Assembly: GCF_910596095.1 (NCBI RefSeq)
Contig: NC_056544.1
Coordinates: 7,766,655 to 7,830,654, forward strand
DNA: 64,000 nt
Source: Thunnus maccoyii
Lineage: Eukaryota; Chordata; Actinopteri; Scombriformes; Scombridae
Direction: 5' to 3'
A model generated the notes under the pieces. That model ran no database searches, was not told the DNA's origin, and worked only from the letters and a program-made list of their open reading frames with translations. This document shows, in pieces, positions 1-37,349 of the stretch (positions within the stretch are counted from its first letter, which is position 1; each line of letters begins with the position of its first letter). The position numbers and the translations under genes were made by a program.

Positions 1-316
1 TCTTTATACTTTGTCATTACTAAGCATTACTGCAAGATTTGCTGCTGTTGTCTTCATATTTCTCACCATGACTGATAGATAGAAAGATAGATTCATAGAA
101 ATGTGTAATTTGAGTGACTGTTGTAGGTTTGAGGGAAAGAAGAGATTGAAATAAAGATGAGTTAATTTGGGAAAGTGCTTATGTGACTGAGGATTGAGAG
201 TGCTTGTGTAACAAAGTGGAAAGGTGAAGCTTTTATTGATTTTTATTTAGAAACAGAACACAATTCAATATTTAAATTTAGCAAACTGTCAAACTCTTGG
301 CATTTCCACTCTTTAG
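1..316. other. Sequence upstream of the first zinc-finger exon
   Basis: No gene is visible here. A pyrimidine-rich acceptor (ctttag, 311-316) ends the stretch. The zinc-finger reading frame is open through it with no in-frame ATG from about 220 to 363. It is probably intron or 5' flank of the zinc-finger gene, and the true first exon may lie outside the window. Confidence 0.4.
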
Positions 317-3300
317 AGTTCCCCCTGTCATCACTAGCACTTCTGGTCCCACCACTAAGACTGATGTCAGCAGTGATGTGGGAAGTGGTGCGCCAGAGGA
401 ACATAAAGCACTATGGGAAACTGGAGGAGTTTGTGTCCATGGTAACAGATGCAGTTCCTGAGCTGATGAGTAAAAGAGAGGGGAGACTGCTCTCGTTGGG
501 CCTGAGAGCGAGGGTAAGTGATCAGAAATGTTGGAAGAAGAAATAATTAATCCTGAGGGAAATGAAAGTGTTACAACAGCACCGTCCAGCACACATCACA
601 CACAACAATAGAATAAAATAGAATAGTTAAATAATAAAATAGAAAACGTTATTATACATTGTGCAATAATTATATGTGGTCTATTGCAAAATAGTTTGTC
701 ATCCATTTTGAAATGATTATACAATGAAATATGATTAAATAAATAAAATTATTATTATTATACATTGTGCAGAACAATAATAATTATATAGTGCCATTCT
801 TAACCAGTTATGAGTTATTTGTGAGAAGGGGGGGAATCATAGGGTGGAAAGCATCAGTATAATCCCATGTTGCAGCAGAGAGGGGAGTAGTTTAGGATGG
901 CTGTGTGTATATAAAGAGTTGTTCAAATAATAAAACCCAAAGAGTCAACACTGTAAAGGACAATATGCAAATATTGTGATTAAAAATCTGAATTATGTTT
1001 CCTCTAGACCACTCTTGAACTGTTGCGCTCTGAGCACCCTGAAGATCTGAAGGCTGTTGAGAGTCACCTTAACAGAATCCGCTCATCTTGCATAGAGGAG
1101 GTGATTGATACTGTCGGCTTGTTTTTATGGATCACTTATTAATATTGTGTTGCATTAAACTCATCTTACTGTCATGTCTTGTTTTGCAATCTAGACAAAT
1201 GATCCTGTAATTGAAGCACCGGAAGCAAACTTTATGAAGCTGGTACAAGGCCTCATTGAAGACACTGATGGCAGAGAACATTTTCTCAAGGTAAAATGAT
1301 TATAAAACTGCATCCAGATAAAACGGTAAATAATATGAACTGCTAAAGAGTTCTGCTGTTTAGGGCTGCAACTCAAAATAAATTTCATTATGGATTAATC
1401 TGACAGAAATTAGTGGAAAAATGCCCATTACAAGTTCCCAAGCTGATGTCTAAAGATACAGTATTTGTTTTGTCTGACCAACAATCCAAAGCACAAAGAT
1501 ATCAAATTTACAATTATATAACAAAGAGAAAAGAAGTGTAGCATTTGTGTACCTGGAACTAGAGAATCTATTTGAATTTTTGCTTGATAAATTACTTAAA
1601 AGAAAAATCAGTTATCAGATTTGTCTAATCTATTAAGCACTAGCTAACAGTTGTTACGACACTAATCTCTTGCATTATCAGTATTTTACATATCAGTACG
1701 TAGAAGTTGTAGACTCATGTAAATTTGGTCTGATCATGAAGGTGAATGTCATGATCTAAATGTTAGTTTTTATATATTTATGTATTTTGATCTGACAGAA
1801 TGTGTTTCCGGTGGAGTATGGTCCTGACTTCGACACGGCACTGGAGACTCTGGTTTGTGAATTCTTCACCAGGCTGGAGGAGCTGCTGCCAATACCAGAT
1901 TTCAAGCAGGTACAGACAAGATGAGCTGAAAGATGAGAGAATAAAGTTGATGAATTACTTAGCACTTAAAAAATGTCTCTCTGTTTTTTGTGGCTCTCTG
2001 TTATAGACTGCATCCTGGATCAGTGCTGCCCCCTCTGTCCTAGAGGAGTACATGCAGTGTGTCTCGAATGGAGAAGACCTCAAATTTCTTCTCCAGAGCA
2101 AACAGTGCCATGGAAAATTGGCAAAGAATACTGTTGGTGTGTGCAAAATCTACTATAAACTAGTCAACATGAAGTATATTTGTTGAAGTGAGAGACTTGT
2201 TATATTGATCATTTTCTCCTCATATTTTCCACACAGCTCCTTTTCAGTCGGATGATCTTCTCATTCCCTCTCTGTCTCTTCCCCCGTCGCTGGAAGTGGC
2301 CATCGCTTCCCATCCTAGTGCTTGTGATGATGAAAACAACGACGTTCCTCAGATAGTCATGTTTGACGAAGAGCTGTCTACAAACCCTTCCACCTCGACC
2401 GACTTTCCTGAATCGCCGAAAAGGACTGACATCTCCTCGTCTCCCCGTCGGAGACAGCAGCCAGGAATGCATAAATGCTCTGAGTGCGACAAATGCTTCA
2501 AGCATCACTCAGTCCTCATCGAACACCAGAGAGTCCACAGCGGGCTGCAGCCTTACAACTGCTCTGAGTGTGGGAGAGCTTTCAGAACAGCCACGCTGCT
2601 GGCCGGTCACAGGCTACGGAAGTGCAAAAATGCTGCGTACCTTTGTATTAAATGCGGGAACAGTTTTCCAACTTCACTGGACAAATTCAGACACCACTGC
2701 CCGAAACGGGGCCGTAACTACGATTGCGGGCACTGCGGAAAGAGTTTCCAAAAGTCCAGCAGCCTAAAGGAACACCTGCTGACTCACGTTCAAAGCCGCC
2801 TTTTCAAGTGCAGCCATTGTGGGGTAGGCTTTTCAGGAATAGGTGACCTGAAGTATCATCAGCAGGTGGATCATGATAAGCCCTATCAGTGTAAGCAATG
2901 TGGAAAGAGCTTTATCTCCTCCAAGTGTCTGACCAAACATCAGCAACGGCATGAAGAGGTCGGCGAAATGGAGACCACCGCCAAATTAATGAGTGGAGGT
3001 AAACACAGGAAAAGTGGCTCAGCTCATCGGACTTCCTCAACATCTATGTCCTCGAGGAAAATGGCCGTCAAAGCGGTCTACCCACGAGGACGAGTCACTC
3101 ACAACTGTCCGCTGTGTGGAAGGAGCTTTAAGTATCGTTTTGAATTCCTGGAACACCAGAGGTTCCACACCGCCGTGAAGCCTTACAAATGCTCGCAGTG
3201 TGGCAAAGCCTTCCGCACAGAGGCTCACTTGTCCGGACACAGGAAGAGGAAGTGCAAAAACGCCGCCCACATTTGCACCAAGTGTGGATGTCAGTTCAGG

Positions 3301-4116
3301 TCTCTACATGAACGTGTCAGACACCAGTGTGTGCAGCTGCTGACAAAATACGAGTGCTCTCATTGCGGGAAGACCTTCAAGATGGCCCACCTGCTGAGGA
3401 ACCATCAGATGACCGAGCACCAGCTTCCATACAGCCCCAACCATCGTTTCAGGTGCAGGTATTGTGATGAGACGTTCCCCGGGATCAGCGAGCTCAAGTA
3501 CCATCAGAGAGTTGACCATGAGAAACCCTACCAGTGCCAAGAATGTGGCAAGTGTTTCCTGTCTGAGAAATGCCTCTCCAACCACGAGCTGCGTCACAAC
3601 GACGACAGGCCAGAAAGCTGCCTCGTCTGCGGTCGCGGCTTCAGAAACCGCTACGACTTGAAGCAGCACATGCGCACTCACACAGGAGAACGACCGTACC
3701 AGTGCACTCACTGCTCACAGTGTTTTTCCACAGCGGGAGGACTGAGGAGTCACACCAGGGTTCACACTGGCGAGAAGCCGCACGTCTGCCCGGATTGTGG
3801 GAAGGCCTTCTCCCAGATGGGTGCAATGCGCACCCACAGGCTCACCCACACAGGAGAGAGGCCGTTCAAGTGCACAGTGTGCGGCAAAGGTTTCACAATG
3901 GCGCATAAGGTAACCGTGCACATGCGCGTGCACACTGGAGAGCGGCCGTACGTGTGCTCTCAGTGCGGGAAAGCATTCTCAGATGGCAGCGTGCTAAAGC
4001 AGCACATGCTGAACCACTCAGGGGTGAGACCGTACCACTGCCAGATCTGTCCCAAGACCTACACCTGTCTGAACCACCTGAGGAGGCACCTGAAAAGTCA
4101 CTCTAACATGAACTGA
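317..4116 (+). CDS. TIN2-like N-terminal domain / 18 zinc-finger protein
   Basis: This is a predicted nuclear DNA-binding protein. The exons are about 317-513, 1008-1100, 1195-1290, 1799-1909, 2007-2136 and 2237-4116 (stop tga). All junctions are GT-AG and the frame stays open. From the ATG at 364 the product is 819 aa, but the frame is open upstream to the acceptor at 311-316, so the N terminus may be longer. Exons 1-5 encode about 200 residues resembling the TRFH-like N-terminal domain of TIN2 (TINF2): W-x-V-V-R-x-R near the start, then a GLRAR-like segment followed by LELL, and later EYG and LEELLPIPDF. The last exon encodes 18 C-x2-C fingers. Fingers 13-18 have canonical TGE(R/K)P-type linkers, and fingers 2, 3, 8 and 9 end in Cys instead of the last His. 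The DNA target is unknown. I recall similar fish proteins but know no standard symbol. Confidence 0.82.
2470..3600 (+). repeat. Tandem duplication of a six-finger module
   Basis: Fingers 1-6 (about 2470-2958) and fingers 7-12 (about 3100-3600) match one to one. Both copies have a C2H2 finger, a C2HC finger ending H-R-x-R-K-C-K-N-A-A, a short C2HC finger (RHHC or RHQC), a C2H2 finger, a finger ending YHQ(Q/R)VDH followed by (D/E)KPYQC, and a C2H2 finger. They are separated by a basic Ser-rich spacer at about 2959-3099. The duplication is inside a single exon. Confidence 0.85.
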
Positions 4117-4790
4117 GTCAGACATGAAGGCAAACACATACTGAAACATTGACAGAGTGGCTACTAGAATTGAAACGGACCAATTAAACAAAGCAATACA
4201 TGAAGGAATATGGAACAATGTACAGTTGCTGCTGAAGTGGAGGTGAAAAGTCACATTTCTTCTTCACTGTAAAGTAAATGTAGTCACAGAAGCCGTTTAA
4301 CATCCGCACAAGAAAATGTGTCCTTTTTCTTCCTCAGACCCCAACAGGCTTGAGTTTTTTCTTTCATCACTTTGTCATGCATGATGATGTTCGGATGTTA
4401 CAGCAGATGTTATTTGGGTGAGATACTGTATGTTCATGAGCTGTAATATTACTGAAAATATATATTTTTTGAAAGGCCTCAAAAGTGATACAAGTGCAAA
4501 TTTTAGCTCTGTAAATATGCTGAAAGACAAATATTGTGAGAGTGCAAATTTAAAAATCTGACACCATTTATTTCAACATGACATAACTTTATTTCTCTGG
4601 GCCTTTTATATCCCCACTGTGGTTTGCAAGGTTTATGAATTTAAGATTAAATTACCTTGGTTACACCTCGTGCATGTTGATTGACTTTATTTTAGGAAAA
4701 AAGCTGCAAGAGAGAATTCTTGTTTTCTACTTCTGAGAAAAACATGTTGTCACAAGGTTGTATCAGAATAAAAGAAGGCTTCACTAGATG
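4117..4790 (+). other. 3' UTR of the zinc-finger gene
   Basis: This AT-rich sequence follows the tga stop. AATAAA at 4767-4772 is the first good polyadenylation signal, so the transcript probably ends near 4790. No coding potential is seen. Confidence 0.5.
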
Positions 4791-6334
4791 GCAGTAGCTC
4801 ACCATTAACCATTTTTACCCATGGTCATGTATTGTGAGGAACTGCTCTACATGTGTGTCTATGGGAATCCAAATGAATAGGACCCTTCAGTTTATCCATC
4901 TACTTACTGCTTTGTTATATCAGTTTTCAAGGAAACAATCATACTTTCTCTTCTTTACTGCAGACTGGAGCAAGACTCTTCAAAAGATATCTAAGGAGAG
5001 TAGAGATGATTGATGAGGGACTACTGCAGCGGAAGTCCATCCGGCCCATCCGGTCATTAACTTTATTTGGCGTGGTTCGGAATCTTGATTGGTCTGCAAT
5101 TTCCTGATGTTTTGACTGGCGCCTCGCAGTATCTGAAGTGGTGTAAACCATGACAAAGCACATTCTTCACCACTTTTTAAAAGTTTTAATCATGTCCCTG
5201 TAGCTGATCTTTATTTGTTCACAGCATTTTGCACAGCATGTTAACTTACAACTTGAACCTCAAGCAAAAGAACTCCCCAGTAAGATTGTAACAGGAACAC
5301 AGTGATTAATCTCTTCCATGTGTGCTGCTCTGACTTTCATGTTTTTCACTGGAAAAGAAGAGCTCTGTTTTTTGTTTTTTTTTCCTCCCTTGTTCCATAC
5401 TTGTGTTTCCACAGTCACTTATGCATAGCAACTTTTGAATCATATTTTCTAACTTTACACCCTCACCATTCATAGGGAGTTCAGCCTGGAACATGGATGT
5501 AGCAGCATGGTAAATGTTGCAAGATGTTTAAAAAACAAACAGTAATAATCTAGTATCTTCAGACTGGAGACACTGGCTGCACTCAGCTTTACTTTCTCTT
5601 AATCTGACTCAGATGTGCTACTAATCTTCTCCACTAAATGTCTGGATCCTGTGGAAACTCGTGCTGCTTTCCTGTCTGCCAACAGGCCGTGCCCAAAACA
5701 CTATGCAGAACCTCTCCGCTTTAGGAAGTGTGTGTTATTTTTTGCGTTTTATCTTGATCTCTTGAGGACATACCCTATCCTTGTGTCTTCCTGGTGAAAT
5801 AATTGTATCTTAATGAGCTCATTAAGTGAGCTCAGACCCTCCTGCCAGCTTCAGGACTGTAAAGGGGTTTTTTTTTAAAAAAAGAAAAAAGTTGCACAGC
5901 AGATTTATATCTTTGAACAAAATCGCTTTGGTATCTGAAAACACTCCCAACTGCTTGACTAATGAATTTCTCGAGAATTTTTATGGAGTCTCTATTTCTG
6001 ATGAAGACTGGCATTGAGACACCTCCACATACACGAATTACAGTTACACCCCCCCACCCACCCAAAAAAAAAAAAACGCCAAAAATCCAGTAGATTTATT
6101 ATGAGAGCTTGCTAATAAACACGGATCATTACCAGATGTCCCTCCCTCCCTGCCTGCTTCTCTGCACTCTGAGCAACTTTTTCTCCTTGAAACAGTGATC
6201 TCAGTGGAAAATGTGAGTCCAGGCCTTCCCCTGCAGTCCCACAGTCTGAGCACACACATACACATCCATTTGTCCACAGCAACCGTACCATCAACACCTT
6301 GCCAAATGCACACTGTACAACGCCTACACCTCTC

Positions 6335-6366
<32 letters not shown>

Positions 6367-6978
6367 GCCTCCTTCCATGGAAATGCCCCAATGCACCCCG
6401 CAAAAAACTCTTTCCAAAGTCTTCTCCAAGATCTTTCCCAAAGAGCGCTAGATGGCACTGTGTCTCCTCCCGGTTCCTAGGAAAAGGGAGTGAAGAACAC
6501 CCATCATCCTCCCTCCTCCCCTCCTTTTTTCACTTTTATGTTCAGGTCAGGTCTGGGCTCTGAAGTGAACCAGATGTATTGAAACCCCACCCACACCACC
6601 CCCTTCTTCTTCCACAGAAAGGATAGACTTTTTACAGAAAGAGAATGCAAAATGCCTCCAAGATGTACGTCAGCTGCTTTTCATTAAGTGAGATGAAATG
6701 GCTCCAGTGTGCATCTGACTCGTTTCTTGATTTTCTACATGCATGTGGGCGGAGGGGCCGAAAAGAAAAGCTGCCTCTGCTTTCTGATTAAAAATGTTCT
6801 GAAATCATCAAAGCACAGACAAGATAAGTTCTTTCACGCACTCTTATTCTTGCACAGACAAAACATCTCAGCACACTGACGCTTCACAGTCAGCAAGTTT
6901 ATTGTTTATTCCCATGCGTCCACGGGAGTAATCCCTGATGAGCCCTTTTATGGAAGAAGGCATACTTTCTGAGAAGAG
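4791..6978. other. Intergenic spacer, zinc-finger gene to col6a1
   Basis: I see no gene on either strand. The stretch holds a poly-T/poly-A run near 5862-5890, a C-rich/A-rich run at about 6048-6078 and a (TC)n tract at 6331-6366. Open frames here are short and lack flanking splice sites or recognisable domains. Confidence 0.5.
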
Positions 6979-7144
6979 TCTATCTGCAGTCTTGCAGACC
7001 TGCACGACACACCCACTTTACTATATGACACCCCCCCTCTAATGTTGCCACTGTAACCTCTTCCCATACCTAAACCAAACCAAGTGGGGGTGTCATGTAG
7101 TAAAGTGGGTGTGTCGTGTAGATACAGCGAGTCCGCAAATAGAT
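6979..7144. repeat. 166-bp imperfect hairpin upstream of col6a1
   Basis: The left arm (6979-7036) and right arm (7084-7144) are imperfect reverse complements around a loop of about 47 bp. The best-matched core is cacgacacacccacttta at 7003-7020, paired with taaagtgggtgtgtcgtg at 7101-7118. The shape suggests a short fold-back element or MITE. It ends about 300 bp before the col6a1 start codon. Confidence 0.75.
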
Positions 7145-7451
7145 CCACTTGGACTATGTGGGGTATTGTGTAAACTTTTGGTCCATGCGCGTTCTGGTCT
7201 ATTCCTACTCCTCTGAGGAAGCGCGTGAACTCTTCCTCCTCCCTCCCCTCCTCACCAAGCGCTCTGGTCCTCCTCTGCGCGCTCTGGGTCTCGCCTCGGA
7301 CAAATTGCGGCGGAGTGGTGGATCACCAAAAGTTCGCAGAATTGGTGTAGAGGAACCCAGCTTTGGGTCGGGGTGTTTGGGTGTTTGTTTTTCTGAGGAA
7401 CAGGGTGTTGTGATATTTTTGTCAGTTTTGTAGTTTTGCCGCAGTTCCACC
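7145..7451 (+). promoter_or_regulatory. col6a1: Probable col6a1 promoter and 5' UTR
   Basis: The stretch between the hairpin and the col6a1 ATG is rich in CT and GC compared with its surroundings, with several GCGC sites at 7218-7315, as expected of a proximal promoter and 5' UTR. The start context ttccaccatgg is a good Kozak match. No clear TATA box was found, and the transcription start cannot be placed. Confidence 0.45.
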
Positions 7452-33224
<25,773 letters not shown>

Positions 33225-34030
33225 ACGCAGGGCCCCAAATAATAGGATGAACACGCTTTAGATTTTTAGTCCCGTTATGAATATTCAGTCTCACTCATTT
33301 ACCATACACTGCATTTGAGTACTTTTTTGTAAAGAAATGTCACAAAACGACAAATGATTGTGTGGCAGGCAAAAGGAAATGTCTTCATGAAATAACCATG
33401 GGACATTTCTACCCTGAGTTGAGCCTCAAAGGCAGACCATCTCAAGCTGTGTGCGCTGGGATCATTAGACCATAATCCAAATGATGGTGCTAATCTATCC
33501 CATTTTAGAGTTTTAAAAGTTGTAACAGAACTAAATCTGAAGGAACAGCTGCCTGGGAAGCAAAATTCAGGGTAAATTCATCCCACAGTAAGAGTACCTG
33601 CTCCGGTTCTTAAGAGCCATCAGTAATGGCTACATATAAACTTACTTCTAGCTTTCAACTGCATTGAGCTAATTTCAACTCAGGTGTTCTGCATTCCTGT
33701 ATCAGCTAGTCTGAACCAGTGCTTTGATTCACTTCAACTAACCAGTGCGGGTTAAAAATACTCATCAAGGATACACTCTCTTGTCTCTCAAGGACCGGAG
33801 CTCTCGCCCTTTGAAGAATTTTATTTAGTGTCTGAAGTGGACTTTTGTAGCTCTTACTACTCTTTTAAGTGGTGTCGGATTCACAGAGTTTCAGGAAGGT
33901 CCACATGAACATGTCGAATGATCGAGTCAGGAAAATCAGGATTTAGGATTAAATTGTGGTATGATTCATTCATACCAGCAATGCCTGACCTATCAAAATT
34001 TTACACAATAAAAACATAAGTGAACCAGCC
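33225..34030 (+). other. col6a1: col6a1 3' UTR
   Basis: Non-coding sequence follows the tga at 33222-33224. The first AATAAA is at 34007-34012. Others at about 34630 and 34881-34886 could give longer transcripts. Confidence 0.5.
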
Positions 34031-34934
34031 ACAGCTGTGAATTGAAAACATACACATTCTTTGGCGATTGGTTGGTGTACCTAAATGAATAGACGGCTGG
34101 CTCATGACTGGCTTTTATGGATAATCATTGTTTTAAATTGCAAACATGTACCTTGCAAATTGCAAAGTCAGTTTGCAAAATCGTGACATATACCTGAACT
34201 GGAGAAAACTCCAACCCGACATCACTTGAAAGCTCTATTGGATCACCAAACCAACAGGGAAAACAGGACATGACTTCAGGCAGACTCTCAAAACAAAACC
34301 CGTCAGCATTTCACCTGGTACTAATGAGGACAGGACAGCTGGACTCAACATGTATGATTCTGTCCGAGCATGTGTGTGTGTATACATGGGCCTGTGCTTG
34401 ATGTGACCGACATTTACATGTATATGGAGGTGATTTTTTATGTGTAGCCTTGGACATTTGTTCCATAAACAGTTCTGCTGGGGTCACTGGTTCAAATGAC
34501 AGAATGACAGAAACCTGTTCTTTATTGTCTGCGCACACCACAGACACGTCTGTCAAACACACACATACACACATCTTTGTTCTTCCTCAGTGAGGTAGGA
34601 AAACATCTGTCATAGTTGAAGGCTGGAAAAAATAAAACCTAATGGGACTTATGCCATGAGTCCCCCCACACCCACGGAAACAAACAAACACTGTTTAGAT
34701 CCCCATAACTGTTAAACTCCACACCTTTGGTTTTGTTGTCTTCAGTCACCCAGAGTCGCTATACTCTTGTTATTATCTGTGGTGCTTTTAGTCCCAGTGT
34801 ATCAGCCTCTACCCATGTTGTTAAAGAAGATATTTTTACCTGAGGATACACAACCTCAGTAGTGTTGTAAGATCTCCCTCAATAAAGGTTGCTACACCAA
34901 AGGGTCTCAGCTCACTTTTGTCCACACACACTCT

Positions 34935-35085
34935 TTCATGTTTCCATCACTTTAGAGGACATTACATTTATTTCCAGGAGACTTACACTAACCCTAACCA
35001 TAACCACTACTTGCCTAAGCCTAACCTTAACTTAACTTTAAACCAAATCTTCACCCTAAAATTAATGATTTACGTTATAGGGACT
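34935..35085. repeat. CCTAACC-rich dispersed repeat
   Basis: Irregular ctaaccctaaccataacc motifs occur near 34988-35040. They resemble a common fish interspersed repeat and are not telomeric arrays, because the units are irregular. The rest of 34031-34934 shows no gene. Confidence 0.5.
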
Positions 35086-36757
35086 TACTTTTTGTCTATG
35101 GAGGGTTTTAAAGGCCAAAACTAAATATATAAATACATAAATAATTATATAAATTAATGCTTAATAAATACATAATTACATAAAAATGCTTAAATAAATG
35201 AATAAATAAATAATTATGTAATTTAATGCTTAATTGTCACCATAAATCACAAATTGATGTCTAAAATGTCTAAAAACAACTAGACCTATGTTACATATTT
35301 TGTTGAGTTGTGCACTTACATTATCCCAAATGTTTCCAACAATTTTCAGAGAAATCCATAATTTTAATCAAGGTAATGGTCCATTTCATTCAGACGCCTG
35401 TCAATGGCGTCATACCCCTCTACCAAAGTGTTTATGTCCACAAGATGTACGTGTCTGCGTTGTGGTTGTCTGCCACAATTGCTTCTACCAAAGAGTATAC
35501 ACATACAAGATAATACATCGGCATTGTGGTTGTCTGCCAGAAACTCATAAATTGACTTTTATTCAGTTTTAAGCCACATTTTTATGATAAACTTTTTAGT
35601 TCTTGGTCATTTTTAACCATATCTCTTCACTAGATGAAGGATTTTAGTCATCGGACATCTGGATCTTAAGTTATCAGAGAAACATGTTGAGTAAACGTTA
35701 GCAGAAGCAAGGCTAGCAGCCCCTCCTTACATCCTGTGTCTGCCAAACAGAGTCAGAGAAACACTGATTTTTTATGTGAAACTGCTTTATTCAGTGTTTT
35801 TACCTGTTTTAATCACCTGGTCTGTTTGTTCTGGAGAGGTGGAGACCTTTGCAGACAATTCGGGTCCCGGTAAAAACATGCTGAACAATGAATACTGAAG
35901 TAATCCTAAACCGGAGAAGCTGGTTGTTTAACAATGAAGACAACAAACTCCCATGATCCAACAATACTTCACAACTCCATCAAACTCCATCTTTTGTTAC
36001 TGTTTTGATTGAGAGACCCCTAGTGACAGAAATAACATATTGTGCATTTAAATGAGACGTTAAATATATAAATGTCAACTTCATCCATCAAAAGTCAGGG
36101 GGCGGTTTAAAGCCTCTGATTGGTGAATGAACAGTATTACAGGCCCAGCAGGATCATGAATACAGCTTCATTAATTTCTGTGTAAGTCAGGGACGATATT
36201 ATTCCAATTCGTTAAGCAAAGCCTTCAATCTGATCTAAAAAAGCACAGGAATTGGCATTTGCCTCCATCTGTTCTGCTACAGCCAATATATCTACCATTG
36301 TAGCGTGCAAGATTTCATTAAGATCTGTGCTGGGTGCTGCCATCTTGAATTAGGCAAAAGCAGTAGATTCAAGTTCAACCACCAATCGCAGGGCAGGATC
36401 CACCCCTGACTTTTAATGGGTGAAGTTGAAATATTTATTTAATTTCGCTGCAGCAAGTTACACGACAGATAAATAAAAGTATATATAAATAAAATTATAA
36501 ATAGATAAATGTGTGAATAAATGAATTAGTAAATAAATTAATATACAAATGAATAAATAAATATACAAATAAATGTAACATTTATATATTTAATGTCTCA
36601 TTTAATTTGTGATTTATTTATTTGTTCATGGTGACAATTAAGCATTAAATTATATGATTATTGATTCATTTATTTAAGCATTATTTATATAATTATTCAT
36701 GTATTTATATATTTAGTTTCAGCCCTTAAATCCCTCTATATTTGTCCACAAAAGGGA
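35086..36757. mobile_element. 1.67-kb non-autonomous element with long nested inverted repeats
   Basis: The left end (about 35086-35260) and right end (about 36580-36757) are reverse complements. The AT-rich arms share actaaatatataaatacat and taatgcttaattgtcaccat, the latter at about 35229 and, as its complement atggtgacaattaagcatta, at about 36628. A second inverted pair is nested inside: about 36062-36125 (cttcatccatcaaaagtcag) against about 36375-36440 (ctgacttttaatgggtgaag). No transposase frame is present. Confidence 0.75.
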
Positions 36758-36764
36758 GGCGAGT

Positions 36765-37085
36765 CCATAAAGACTGCAAGCTGAGGGGAAACCATTAGCT
36801 TGACTCTCTCCAAATTAAAGAACTATAGGCCTACCTACAGTACCTTTAAAGCTCACTAATTAACACATATCTCATTTGTTTAAAATGAACAAATGTAAAA
36901 ATGAAAAGTAGTGGCTTTGTGGTTAGGGAGTTACTTACGGAACAATTTCTTGTAGTATTGTTGAACTTTGGAGTGAGCCTGGCTAGGTTTTTCCCTCTGC
37001 TTCCATTCTTTATGCTAAACTAATCTAATCTACTCCCAGCTCTAGCTCTTGACAAAAACTGTATTTCAAAATATCAAACATTCCT
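36765..37085. repeat. Fold-back MITE-like fragment
   Basis: Motifs of the 22370 family occur: a degenerate left half with aaagactgcaagctgagggg, then ctttaaagctcactaattaa, and a right half near tttatgctaaactaatctaa (about 37009). It directly abuts the inverted-repeat element. Confidence 0.55.
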
Positions 37086-37349
37086 TTAAAGGATTTTCCC
37101 CTTTTTTGAACAATAATAACATTTTATTCTCTAACTTTGTTACTGAGAACTGTGATGCTGTGACATATGCTGCAAGTCCAACAGGGCAACTGATGTTGGT
37201 TGTAAAATCAGACAGGTTTACCAAATTTATTTGAAAGAGAAATGAAGGCAAACCTTAAAAACTATACCAACCCTCTGTCTATTGGAGATGTGCACCAGAT
37301 TTTGCAGGTGGATCCAGTTCTGCCAAGTACTTTTTAGCTATGTGTGTAG

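Noticed and set aside
278-592. 104-aa frame on the minus strand at the left edge
   Set aside because: It is the complement of the TIN2-like exon, with no domain and no splice context.
4960-5160. Possible exon after ctgcag near 4965
   Set aside because: An acceptor-like site is present, but the following sequence has no recognisable domain and no convincing partner exon.
34980-35050. Interstitial telomere repeats
   Set aside because: The CCTAACC-like units are irregular and belong to a dispersed fish repeat.
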